Origin: JALOAT01 sp041677345
GTDB lineage: Bacteria; Pseudomonadota; Gammaproteobacteria; Thiohalomonadales; Thiohalomonadaceae
Assembly (NCBI GenBank): GCA_041677345.1
Contig: JBAYQE010000037.1
Coordinates: forward strand, 1-22,840
Direction of reading: 5' to 3'
Length of the DNA: 22,840 nt
Positions 1 through 7,592 of the stretch are shown in pieces. The translations under genes and the position numbers were made by a program. Under the pieces are notes generated by a model. That model was given only the letters and a program-made list of their open reading frames with translations. It had not been told where the DNA came from and did not search any database. Each line of letters starts with the position of its first letter. Within the stretch, counting starts at the first letter, position 1.

Positions 1-64
1 CGCCCTCCGCATTTCGCTCGCCCGAAGTCACGTAGCCGCTGCGCGGCAACATGACCTACGAAGA

Positions 65-90
65 CTTTGCGCCCTCTGCGTCTTTACGTT
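65..90. repeat. Single arm of a 9-nt-unit palindromic repeat
   Basis: Three consecutive units of the CTTTGCGNN type are visible (9, 8 and 9 nt), matching the right arms of the elements at 13887-13972 and 15440-15637. I find no partner arm in positions 1-64, so it lies outside the window or has been lost. The rest of 1-158, downstream of lipA, shows no gene. It has only an 8-bp inverted match (CCGAAGTC at 22-29 with GACTTCGG at 111-118). Confidence 0.5.
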
Positions 91-158
91 GGGCGGTTTT
101 CTTCGCCCGGACTTCGGATGGCGTCACCTGATTTCAATTGACTCTGACCCCCTGGCAA

Positions 159-1118
159 TCAGCGAACGGTTTCGCCGCGCGCCTGTTCTTCGGCGTGGTA
201 GGAGGAGCGCACCATGGGGCCGCTGGCGACGCGGGAAAAGCCGAGTTCCAGGGCAATGGTGCGCAGGCGATCGAATCCCTCCGGCGGCACGTAACGCTGC
301 ACCGGCAGGTGATGGCGGGAGGGTTGCAGGTACTGACCGAGGGTGAGGTGATCACAACCATGCGCCCGCAGGTCACGCAGCACTGCGATGATCTCCTCGT
401 CGGTCTCGCCCAGACCCAACATGAGGCCCGATTTTGTCGGCACGTCGGGGCGCAGCGCCTTGTAGCGCGCGAGCAGGCGCAGCGAACCCGCATAGTCGGC
501 GCCGGGGCGTGCCTGGCGATAGAGCCGGGGCACGGTCTCCAGGTTGTGGTTGAACACGTCGGGCGGGGTGTCGCGCAGCAGTGCCAGCGCAGTCTCTTCC
601 CGGCCGCGGAAATCCGGCACCAGGATCTCGATACCCGTGGCGGGTGATTGCACGCGCAACGCCGCGATGCAGGCGGCGAAGTGGGCCGCGCCGCCGTCAC
701 GCAGGTCGTCGCGGTCCACCGAGGTGATCACCACGAAGCGCAGACCCATGGCACGCACCGTCTCCGCGAGGTGGGCCGGCTCGTCGGCATCGAGCGGCTC
801 GGGGCGCCCGTGGGCCACGTCGCAGAAGGGACAGCGGCGCGTGCAGATGCCGCCCATGATCATGAACGTGGCGGTGCCGTGGTTGAAACACTCCCCCAGG
901 TTCGGGCAGGCCGCCTCCTCACACACCGTATGCAGCTTCTGCTCACGCAGGATCGCCTTGATGCGCAGTACCTCGGGGCTGTTGGGCGAGCGCGCGCGGA
1001 TCCAGCGCGGCAGCGGCAGCTTCTCGCTGCGCACCTCGACCTTCACCGGAATCCGCGCCACCTTGCTCGCACCCTTGAGCGGATTGGGCGGTACGGGTTT
1101 GTCGCTGTCGTCACTCAT
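159..1118 (-). CDS. lipA: Lipoyl synthase LipA
   Basis: Radical SAM enzyme that inserts two sulfur atoms into protein-bound octanoyl groups to form lipoyl cofactor on the E2 subunits of 2-oxoacid dehydrogenases and on GcvH. At 319 aa it has the family's usual length. The auxiliary-cluster motif C-X4-C-X5-C is at Cys66, 71 and 77, and the radical SAM motif C-X3-C-X2-C at Cys92, 96 and 99. The C-terminal RSSY contains the conserved serine that ligates the auxiliary cluster. It is the last gene of the minus-strand run and follows lipB, which supplies its octanoylated substrate. A degenerate palindromic repeat separates the two. No strong Shine-Dalgarno sequence precedes the ATG. Confidence 0.97.
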   Translation of the reverse strand: MSDDSDKPVPPNPLKGASKVARIPVKVEVRSEKLPLPRWIRARSPNSPEVLRIKAILREQKLHTVCEEAACPNLGECFNHGTATFMIMGGICTRRCPFCDVAHGRPEPLDADEPAHLAETVRAMGLRFVVITSVDRDDLRDGGAAHFAACIAALRVQSPATGIEILVPDFRGREETALALLRDTPPDVFNHNLETVPRLYRQARPGADYAGSLRLLARYKALRPDVPTKSGLMLGLGETDEEIIAVLRDLRAHGCDHLTLGQYLQPSRHHLPVQRYVPPEGFDRLRTIALELGFSRVASGPMVRSSYHAEEQARGETVR

Positions 1119-1132
1119 GAGAGAAAAGCTTT

Positions 1133-1256
1133 GACCATGGGGGACACGAGATCATGAAGTAATCATGACCTTACGTCACCGCTTCATTTTCCACGGCGAC
1201 GTGGGCAAGAAGAGAATCCACATGAAAACCCTGTGTCCCCCGGGTTCAGGCTTTTT
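1133..1256. repeat. Degenerate GGGGGACAC-type interrupted palindrome
   Basis: The lipA-lipB gap carries GGGGGACACGAG at 1139-1150. An inverted counterpart containing GTGTCCCCC lies at about 1228-1256, and each arm is flanked by an AAAAGC/GCTTTTT-like end. This is the same layout as the perfect element at 2176-2345, but the arms have diverged. The right arm runs over the lipB stop codon, so the element touches the lipB 3' end. Confidence 0.5.
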
Positions 1257-1875
1257 CTTCCAACCGATAGCCCTGCGCCGCTGCGAAATGGTGCAGCAAC
1301 GCCTCGCCCGCGGTGGCGACGTCGAGGGTGATGTCCAGATTTGCGAGGCTGGTGATGGGGAGGCCGGCGTAGCCGCAGGGGTTGATGCGGGCGAAGGGGG
1401 CGAGGTCCATGGCGACGTTCAGGGCGAGGCCGTGGTAGGTGCAGCCGCGGCGCACGCGCAGGCCCAGGGAGGCGATCTTGGCGCCGTTTACGTACACGCC
1501 CGGTGCGTCCTGGCGGGCCTCGGCGGCGACGCCGTGCTCCGCGAGCAGGGCGATCACGGCCTGCTCCATGGCGCTGACGAAGGCGCGCACGCCCAGACCG
1601 CGTCGGCGCAGGTCTACCAGGAAATAGACCACGGCCTGGCCGGGGCCGTGGTAGGTCACCTGCCCGCCACGGTCCACCTGCAGCAAGGGGATGTCGCCGC
1701 TATCGAGCACGTGCTCGGCGCGGCCGTTGAGGCCCTGGGTGAACACGGGCGGGTGTTCCACCAGCCAGGCCTCGTCGCGCGTGGCGTCATCGCGCGTGTC
1801 GGTGAAGGCCTGCATGGCACGCCATACCGGCTCGTAGTGCTGCCGTCCCAGGCGGCGGATGAGCAACGGATTCAC
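1246..1875 (-). CDS. lipB: Lipoyl(octanoyl) transferase LipB
   Basis: Transfers octanoate from acyl carrier protein to the target lysine of lipoyl domains, giving the substrate for LipA. The protein has 209 aa, close to the E. coli length. The family signature RGGQVTYHGPGQ is at residues 69-80. The catalytic pair is Lys133 (in GAKIASLG) and Cys167 (in NPCGYAG). The start is GTG, and its GTGA overlaps the ybeD stop codon, indicating translational coupling. The order ybeD-lipB-lipA is the usual one in gammaproteobacteria. Confidence 0.96.
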   Translation of the reverse strand: MNPLLIRRLGRQHYEPVWRAMQAFTDTRDDATRDEAWLVEHPPVFTQGLNGRAEHVLDSGDIPLLQVDRGGQVTYHGPGQAVVYFLVDLRRRGLGVRAFVSAMEQAVIALLAEHGVAAEARQDAPGVYVNGAKIASLGLRVRRGCTYHGLALNVAMDLAPFARINPCGYAGLPITSLANLDITLDVATAGEALLHHFAAAQGYRLEEKA

Positions 1876-2135
1876 AGCGCCATGGACACCAGGCGACAGG
1901 CGGTGAGGTCCTGGTAAAGGGCGTCGAGCTGTTCGCGGCTGTGCGCGCGGAAATTGAAACTGAGCGCGGTGTAATTCCCGCCGCTGCTGGCACGCACGCT
2001 GATGCCGCCCTCGGCGAGGTCCGGCACGTGCCGGCGCACGATGGCGATCACCTCGGCCTCGAAGTCCGGACCGGCACGGCCCATGACCTTGAGCGGAAAA
2101 TCGCAGGGAAATTCGAGCAGGGAATCGGTGGTCAT
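1872..2135 (-). CDS. ybeD: YbeD/DUF493 family protein
   Basis: Small cytosolic protein of 87 aa, the same length as E. coli YbeD, with an ACT-like ferredoxin fold in the family. The function is not firmly established; a regulatory role in lipoate metabolism has been suggested from its constant position next to lipB. Recognisable features are the N-terminal LEFPCDFPLKVMG segment and a C-terminal block (SGGNYTALSFNFRAHSREQL). I chose the ATG at 2135 because it gives the family length. An in-frame ATG at 2157 would add seven residues. The stop overlaps the lipB GTG by 4 nt. Confidence 0.85.
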   Translation of the reverse strand: MTTDSLLEFPCDFPLKVMGRAGPDFEAEVIAIVRRHVPDLAEGGISVRASSGGNYTALSFNFRAHSREQLDALYQDLTACRLVSMAL

Positions 2136-2175
2136 ATCGCGATCATGCCAGAGCATGGTTGGTCCGTCACAGGAG

Positions 2176-2345
2176 AAAAGCATTAACCACGGGGGACACG
2201 GGGAACACGGGGAATTATCAGGTGCATTTTTTTCACGCCCGTGTTGCCCACGGCTCTTGGCGCTTCCTGTGGGCAGAAAAGCCACCGCAGGGGCTTGGCC
2301 TTCAATAACCCCGTGTTCCCCGTGTCCCCCGTGGTTAATGCTTTT
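2176..2345. repeat. Perfect 37-bp inverted repeat with 9-nt periodic arms
   Basis: The arms at 2176-2212 and 2309-2345 are exact reverse complements over 37 nt, separated by 96 nt. Each arm is a tandem of 9-nt CACGGGGNA units, ending in AAAAGCATTAAC on the outer side. The spacer holds a nested perfect 7-bp pair, TGCCCAC (2245-2251) with GTGGGCA (2269-2275). The element fills most of the gap between ybeD and the D-amino acid transaminase gene. No transposase and no clear target-site duplication are visible. Confidence 0.9.
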
Positions 2346-2358
2346 TGCCTTTTGCGGT

Positions 2359-3228
2359 TCAGTGGACTTCGCCGCGGCGGAAGGCCTCCTTGTAGGCGCG
2401 GTAGAGGCCGAAGACCTGTTCCCAGACCGGGCCGGGGCGGCCGCTGCCCACGGGCAGGCCGTCCACGTGGGTGACGGGGACGACTTCCTTGTTGGAACTG
2501 GTGAGCCATACCTCGTCGGCGCGGCGCAGGGCGCTGAGTGCTACCTTGGATTCGCTGCAGGGGATGCCGGCTTCGGTACAAAGCTCCACCACCAGGTCGC
2601 GGGTGATCCCGGGCAGCAGCAGTCGCCCCCTGGGCGGGGTGACCACATGACCGCGGGTAACGATGAACACGTTGCTGGCCGTACCCTCGGTGATTTCCCC
2701 GTTGCGTACCAGGATGGCCTCGGCAGCGCCGCTCTCCGCAGCCTGCTGCTGTAACAACACGTTGGGGAGCAGGGTGATGGCCTTGATGTGGCAGTGTTTC
2801 CAGCGGATGTCTTCCACCGTGATCGCCTTGACTCCGGCCTGCAGCGTGGCATCGGCTTGCGGGTTGAGGGGTTGGGTCATGACGAACACGGTGGGGATCG
2901 CGTCCGGCGGGAAGGCATGCTCGCGCGGTGATACGCCGCGGGTGACCTGCAGATAGAGCGCCATGTCACCACCGCCGTTGCGCGCTACCAATTCGGTAAG
3001 AATCGCTTCCCAGCCACGATGGGTGAGCGGGTTGGCGAGGCGGATGCCGGAGAGGCTCTGATCCATGCGCAGCAGGTGGGCCTCGAGGCGGAAAAGCCGC
3101 CCCCCATACACGGGAATGACTTCATAGATGCCGTCGCCGAACAGGAAGCCCCGGTCCAGCACCGAGACCTTCGCTTCGCCGGCGGGCAGGTATTCGCCAT
3201 TGAGATAGACGACATCAGCCCCGTTCAT
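2359..3228 (-). CDS. dat: D-amino acid aminotransferase (class IV PLP enzyme)
   Basis: A fold-type IV PLP transaminase of 289 aa. It probably makes D-alanine or D-glutamate from 2-oxo acids for peptidoglycan. The PLP lysine is Lys149 in HIKAITLLPNVL, and the cofactor-phosphate motif EGTASNVF is at 181-188. The N-terminal GEYLP and LDRGFLFGDGIYE blocks are typical of D-amino acid transaminases. Branched-chain transaminase IlvE and aminodeoxychorismate lyase share the fold, but position beside dacA and the wall genes favours Dat. The ATG at 3228 is preceded by AAGGGG at suitable spacing, so I prefer it to the upstream in-frame ATGs. It lies 22 nt downstream of the dacA stop. Confidence 0.88.
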   Translation of the reverse strand: MNGADVVYLNGEYLPAGEAKVSVLDRGFLFGDGIYEVIPVYGGRLFRLEAHLLRMDQSLSGIRLANPLTHRGWEAILTELVARNGGGDMALYLQVTRGVSPREHAFPPDAIPTVFVMTQPLNPQADATLQAGVKAITVEDIRWKHCHIKAITLLPNVLLQQQAAESGAAEAILVRNGEITEGTASNVFIVTRGHVVTPPRGRLLLPGITRDLVVELCTEAGIPCSESKVALSALRRADEVWLTSSNKEVVPVTHVDGLPVGSGRPGPVWEQVFGLYRAYKEAFRRGEVH

Positions 3229-3250
3229 GGCCGCCCCTTCCATGGCTGCA

Positions 3251-4390
3251 TCACTCGAACATGAGCATGAGACCATCCACCACTTTCCGCCACAGGTTGC
3301 CTTCGGGGACCTCCTGCAGGGCCACCAGCGGGCGTTCGGCGATGGTCTGTTCCCCCATGCGCAGATTCACGGTGCCGTAGCGTTGCCCCTTTTGCGCCGG
3401 CGCCTCGATGAAGCGCTCCACGGTGAGCGAGGCCTGGAGCTTGTCATACTGGCCTCGCGGCAGGGTCACGTACAGTTCCTCGGCCACACCCAGGGGGACG
3501 GCGTCCTCTTTGCCCTTCCATACCCGCATGGTTTTGATGGGCTGTGCGGCGCTATAGAGCAGCCGCGTCTCAAAGAAGCGGTAGCCGTAGTTGAGCAGCT
3601 TGAGGCTTTCCTGGGCGCGGGCCTCCTCGCTGCGGGTGCCCATGATCACGGAGATGAGGCGCATGTCACCGCGCTGGGCCGATGACACCAGGCAGTAGCC
3701 GGCCGCGTCGGTGTGACCGGTCTTTACGCCGTCCACGCTGTCGTCCGACCACAGCAGGCGGTTTCGGTTGTACTGCTGGATCTTGTTCCAGGTGTAGCTT
3801 TTCTCGGAATACCAGCGGTAGTACTCCGGGAATTCACGGATGAGCGCCCGCGTCAGCAAGGCGAGGTCGCGTGCGGTGCTGTAGTGCTCCGCATCGGGCA
3901 GGCCTGTGGCGTTCACGAAATGGGTGGAGAGCATGCCCAGGTCACGGGCGTACTCATTCATCATCAGCGCGAAGGTCTCCTCACTCCCGGCGATGTGCTC
4001 GGCCAGAGCCACGCTGGCGTCGTTGCCCGACTGAATGATCATTCCCTTGAGCAGGTCCTCGACCGGGACCTCGGTATCCACCTCGACGAACATGCGCGAG
4101 CCCGGGGTCCGCCAGGCCTTGCGGCTGATGCGCACGGTATCGGACAACTGCAGCTTGCCGCTACGCAGGTCGTGGAACACGGCATAGGCGGTCATCAGCT
4201 TGGTGAGACTGGCCGGCTCCAGGCGTTCGTCCGCGTTCTTCTCGGCCAGCACGTGGCCGCTGTGGAAATCCTGCAGGATGTACCCCTTGGCGGCGACCGC
4301 CGGTGCGTTGGGCGCCAGGGATGGAGCGGGTGTGGCCGTGGCCAACCCTGTGGAAAACATGAGAAGAACGGAGAGAAAGAGCTGCTTCAT
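3251..4390 (-). CDS. dacA: D-alanyl-D-alanine carboxypeptidase (PBP5/6 type)
   Basis: Periplasmic low-molecular-weight penicillin-binding protein that removes the terminal D-Ala from pentapeptide stems and so limits cross-linking. It has 379 aa. A signal peptide covers about residues 1-20. The serine peptidase S11 motifs are SLTK (61-64), SGN (121-123) and KTG (223-225). The C-terminal segment NLWRKVVDGLMLMFE looks like the amphipathic membrane anchor of PBP5. The 152-nt gap upstream holds a plausible promoter, so dacA may start its own transcript with dat, ybeD, lipB and lipA. PBP5 versus PBP6 cannot be decided here. Confidence 0.95.
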   Translation of the reverse strand: MKQLFLSVLLMFSTGLATATPAPSLAPNAPAVAAKGYILQDFHSGHVLAEKNADERLEPASLTKLMTAYAVFHDLRSGKLQLSDTVRISRKAWRTPGSRMFVEVDTEVPVEDLLKGMIIQSGNDASVALAEHIAGSEETFALMMNEYARDLGMLSTHFVNATGLPDAEHYSTARDLALLTRALIREFPEYYRWYSEKSYTWNKIQQYNRNRLLWSDDSVDGVKTGHTDAAGYCLVSSAQRGDMRLISVIMGTRSEEARAQESLKLLNYGYRFFETRLLYSAAQPIKTMRVWKGKEDAVPLGVAEELYVTLPRGQYDKLQASLTVERFIEAPAQKGQRYGTVNLRMGEQTIAERPLVALQEVPEGNLWRKVVDGLMLMFE

Positions 4391-4426
4391 AGCGGATTTT
4401 GACGCGAAATGAGGGAAACGGTCGAC

Positions 4427-4455
4427 ATTCTACGTGCGCGCCGGGCGTGCGTTAA
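4427..4455 (-). promoter_or_regulatory. Candidate sigma-70 promoter for dacA
   Basis: On the minus strand TTAACG (4450-4455) and TAGAAT (4427-4432) are separated by exactly 17 nt and match four and five of six consensus bases. The -10 box ends 36 nt before the dacA ATG. This is pattern matching only, supported by its place in one of the few real gaps of this gene run. Confidence 0.4.
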
Positions 4456-4542
4456 GCATCTATGTACGAATTGGTCGCTACATCACGCCGTCCGTATCAC
4501 GTCGCTTCACCGGGGGAACTTTCACAGCGCGCCGCAATCGCC

Positions 4543-5451
4543 TCAGTGCGGCGCCTCATTCACCACCCGTGGCGTGCCCAGGCCCAGCGCGGTGATGCGC
4601 TCACGCAGCCGTTCGGCATCCTCCGCCGTGGGCAGCGGCCCCAGACGTACGCGGTAGAGCACGCCATGGTCCGGGTGGGGTGTCTCATCCACCGCGGCGG
4701 TCATGTTCTCATGGGCCGTCAGCTCGTGGCGCAGGCGCTCGGCCGACGCGCGGCTGGCGAATGCACCCACCTGCAGGTAGAGGGTGCTGCCGGGGGGCGC
4801 CGGCGTTGCCGCCACCGGCACGGGGGTGGGCGCCGGCAAGGGCACTGGCGCGGGGGCAGCCTCATCCGTGCGGAATCCCGGCTGTGCCGTGACCACGGCG
4901 GCGGTCACCGGTGTACCGCCCGGGCCGACCGGATCGAGTGCGCGCACCTCCACCCGGGCCACGCCGTTGCTGATGATGCCGAGCTTGTGGGCCGCGGCGT
5001 AAGAGAGGTCAATGATGCGATCGTCGTGGAACGGGCCGCGATCGTTCACCTTCACCACTACACTGCGGCCGTTCTGCAGGTTGGTGACGCGCACGTAGGT
5101 GGGCAGGGGCAGCGAGCGGTGTGCGGCCGTCATGCCGTACATGTCGTAGATCTCGCGCGAGGACGTGTACTGGCCGTGGAACTTGGTGCCGTACCAGGAG
5201 GCGAGGCCCTGCTCCAGATAGCCGGCGGCGCTCTCCATGACGCGGTAGGTGCGGCCGTTGACGGTGTATTCCGGGGGATTCCCGTAGCGGCTGCGCGGCT
5301 CCCAGCGCGGCGTGGCGTCGGGCACACCGCTCAGGTCCACGGGCCGGCCGGGGCCGCCGTCGCGCACGGGCATTTCGCCACAGCCCGCAAGCAGCGTGGC
5401 CAGGAGGAGCATGCAGCCGCCCGCGCGGCGGGAAAACAGGACATTGGCCAT
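4543..5451 (-). CDS. rlpA: Septal ring/rare lipoprotein A, RlpA
   Basis: Outer-membrane lipoprotein acting on glycan strands that lack stem peptides; in Pseudomonas RlpA is a lytic transglycosylase. It has 302 aa. The lipobox LLAGC places the lipidated cysteine at residue 24. The double-psi beta-barrel domain (about 80-170) includes GLASWYG and VNDRGPFHDDRIIDLS with the conserved Asp137 and His142. A Pro/Ala-rich linker (about 199-221) leads to a C-terminal SPOR domain (about 222-302) that should bind denuded septal peptidoglycan. The ATG at 5451 overlaps the mltB stop as TGATG; a GTG one codon upstream is an alternative. A 7-bp inverted repeat (4529-4535/4548-4554) spans the stop codon. Confidence 0.95.
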   Translation of the reverse strand: MANVLFSRRAGGCMLLLATLLAGCGEMPVRDGGPGRPVDLSGVPDATPRWEPRSRYGNPPEYTVNGRTYRVMESAAGYLEQGLASWYGTKFHGQYTSSREIYDMYGMTAAHRSLPLPTYVRVTNLQNGRSVVVKVNDRGPFHDDRIIDLSYAAAHKLGIISNGVARVEVRALDPVGPGGTPVTAAVVTAQPGFRTDEAAPAPVPLPAPTPVPVAATPAPPGSTLYLQVGAFASRASAERLRHELTAHENMTAAVDETPHPDHGVLYRVRLGPLPTAEDAERLRERITALGLGTPRVVNEAPH

Positions 5452-6461
5452 CACGGTTTCTCCGCCGATGCCCGCCGGGGCTCGCCCGTCATGGCCTCGC
5501 GAATGGCCTCGCCTAGCTGATGCACGGCCATGGCGTAGAGCAGGCTGCGGTTGTAACGGGTGATCACGTAATAGTTGTGGCGTGCGAGCCAGTACTCGGG
5601 GCCGTGCTCGCCGTCGAGTTTCACCACGGATACCTGCTCGGTGGGTGCCAGGCCCGGCACCTGGAGGTCAAGGTCAGACAGCTCCCATGCGGTGGTATTG
5701 GGCTGCAGCTTGGTGTTCACCAGCCCGTCCAGGGGGGCAGGGTCGCCGGCGATGGGGTGCACGACACCCTCACCCGCGCGCCAGCCGTGCATGTGGAAGT
5801 AGTTGGCCACACTGCCGATCACGTCCACGGGATTGCGCCACAGGTCACGCCGCCCGTCGCCGTCGAAGTCCACGGCGAAGTGGCGGAAGCTGCTGGGCAT
5901 GAACTGGGGCTGGCCCATGGCGCCCGCATAGGAGCCGGTGAGCTCGCGCGGATCGATACCCTCCTCGCGCGCCATGATCAGGTATTGCGAGAGCTGGCCG
6001 CGGAAGAATTCGCTGCGCGGCGGGTAATCGAAGGCCAGCGTCGCGAGCGCATCCAGCACACGATAGCGCCCGGTGTGTTTTCCGTAACGCGTCTCCACGC
6101 CGATGATGGCCACGATGACGTGCGGTGCCACGCCGAATTCGCGCTCCGCCGCCGCCAGCGCATCGGCGTGCTGGCGCCAGAAGGTCACGCCGCCACGGAT
6201 ACGGTCGCTGGTGACGAAGATGGGCCGGTAGTCGCGCCAGGGCTTGGCCTCGGCGGGGCGGGTGATGGCGGCAAGGATGTCGTCGCGCGTCCTGGCGTCA
6301 TCCATGAGATGCAAGAGCTGCTCGCGCTCGAAGGCATGGTCGCGCACCATTTCATTGATGAAGCCCTGCACCTCGGTGCGTTGCGTGAAGCCCGCCACGG
6401 CCGGCGCACTCGCCAGCAGGGCCGCGAGCAGCAGGGGGCGGAATGTGGCGCAGGGCTTCAT
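5451..6461 (-). CDS. mltB: Lytic murein transglycosylase B
   Basis: Cleaves the MurNAc-GlcNAc bond of peptidoglycan to form 1,6-anhydroMurNAc ends. It has 336 aa and an N-terminal signal peptide of about 24 residues. I see no lipobox after it, so unlike E. coli MltB it may be soluble in the periplasm. The catalytic glutamate is Glu123 in GVETRYG. The downstream block GSYAGAMGQPQFMPSSFRHFAVDFDG and the RNPVDVIGSVANYF segment are diagnostic of the SltB/MltB family. It lies between rodA (15 nt away) and rlpA (overlapping stop/start), a common arrangement that groups wall synthesis with wall trimming. Confidence 0.95.
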   Translation of the reverse strand: MKPCATFRPLLLAALLASAPAVAGFTQRTEVQGFINEMVRDHAFEREQLLHLMDDARTRDDILAAITRPAEAKPWRDYRPIFVTSDRIRGGVTFWRQHADALAAAEREFGVAPHVIVAIIGVETRYGKHTGRYRVLDALATLAFDYPPRSEFFRGQLSQYLIMAREEGIDPRELTGSYAGAMGQPQFMPSSFRHFAVDFDGDGRRDLWRNPVDVIGSVANYFHMHGWRAGEGVVHPIAGDPAPLDGLVNTKLQPNTTAWELSDLDLQVPGLAPTEQVSVVKLDGEHGPEYWLARHNYYVITRYNRSLLYAMAVHQLGEAIREAMTGEPRRASAEKP

Positions 6462-6476
6462 GGCGTTCCGGAATAA

Positions 6477-7592
6477 TCAGGTGTTAACAAGTTTGCGGTG
6501 GGTCTGGACGGACATCAGGATACCGAAACCCGCCATGAGGGTCACCAGCGAGCTGCCGCCGTAACTGAGCAGCGGCAAGGGTACACCTACCACAGGCAAG
6601 AGGCCCGTGACCATGCCGATGTTCACGAACACGTAGACTAGCAGGCTGATGATGAGGCTGCCTGCGAGCAGGCGCGTGAACGTGTCCTGCGCGTTGACGG
6701 AAATACTGAGTCCGCGCCAGATCACGAAGAAATAGACGGCGAGCAGCAGCACCGCACCGAACAGTCCGAACTCCTCACCGAACACTGCAAAGATGAAGTC
6801 GGTGTGGCGTTCGGGCAGGAACTCCAGGTGCGACTGCGTGCCGTTGAGCCAGCCCTTGCCATAGATGCCGCCCGAGCCGACGGCAATCTTCGACTGGATG
6901 ATGTGGTAGCCGGCCCCGAGCGGATCGCTTTCCGCATCGAGGAACATGAGAATGCGCTGGCGTTGGTATTCGCGCAGGCCGTACATCCAGGCCAGCACGG
7001 CCGTAGGGATGAAGGCCAGGAAGGCGTAGCCCACCAGGCGCCAGCGGATGCCTGCGAACAGCAGGGCGGCGCCGCCGGCGCTACCGATGAGCAGGGCCGT
7101 ACCCAGATCGGGTTGTTTGGCCACCAGGGTGAAAGGCACCAGAAACAGCGCCACCGCCATGAACACGTGGGACAGCCTGGGTGGCAACGGCTTTTCGGCG
7201 AAATACCACGCGATCATCGCCGGTACCGCCACTTTCATCATCTCTGAAGGCTGGAAGCGGATGGGGCCCAGGTCGAGCCAGCGCTGTGCGCCCTTGCCGA
7301 TGACGCCGATGACCAGTACCGCGATGAGCGCGGCCATGCCGACACCATAGATCCACGGCGTCCAGCGGCGCAGTGCGCTGGGCGGGATCTGTGCCACCGT
7401 GAACATCACGGCGAAGCCGATACCCAGACGCATGAGCTGGCGCATCACCACGTCCATGTCCTGACCGCCGGCACTGTAGAGGGTGACCAGGCCGATGCCC
7501 GCCAGCAGCAGCAGACCCATGAGCAGCGGCAGATCCAGATGCAGGCGCTTGGCCAACAGGGCAGTGGGGGATGTGTCGGTGAAGGTGTTCAC
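6477..7592 (-). CDS. rodA: Rod shape-determining peptidoglycan polymerase RodA
   Basis: SEDS-family integral membrane glycosyltransferase that polymerises lipid II during elongation, working with PBP2. It has 371 aa with about ten hydrophobic segments. Conserved SEDS blocks are WLDLGPIRFQPSE (105-117), KQPDLGTA (159-166), ERHTDFIFAVFGEEFG (261-276, with the essential Asp265) and GVPLPLLSYGGSS near the C terminus. The start overlaps the mrdA stop by 4 nt, so polymerase and transpeptidase are translationally coupled. FtsW shares the fold, but the pairing with mrdA and mreBCD identifies this as RodA. Confidence 0.97.
   Translation of the reverse strand: MNTFTDTSPTALLAKRLHLDLPLLMGLLLLAGIGLVTLYSAGGQDMDVVMRQLMRLGIGFAVMFTVAQIPPSALRRWTPWIYGVGMAALIAVLVIGVIGKGAQRWLDLGPIRFQPSEMMKVAVPAMIAWYFAEKPLPPRLSHVFMAVALFLVPFTLVAKQPDLGTALLIGSAGGAALLFAGIRWRLVGYAFLAFIPTAVLAWMYGLREYQRQRILMFLDAESDPLGAGYHIIQSKIAVGSGGIYGKGWLNGTQSHLEFLPERHTDFIFAVFGEEFGLFGAVLLLAVYFFVIWRGLSISVNAQDTFTRLLAGSLIISLLVYVFVNIGMVTGLLPVVGVPLPLLSYGGSSLVTLMAGFGILMSVQTHRKLVNT

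Noticed and set aside
4529..4554. Intrinsic terminator after rlpA (GCGCCGC/GCGGCGC stem)
   Set aside because: The stem overlaps the rlpA stop codon and no T tract follows on the minus strand.
4462..6476. Plus-strand open frames of about 320-350 codons opposite rlpA and mltB
   Set aside because: Same reason: mirror frames of real minus-strand genes with no family motifs.
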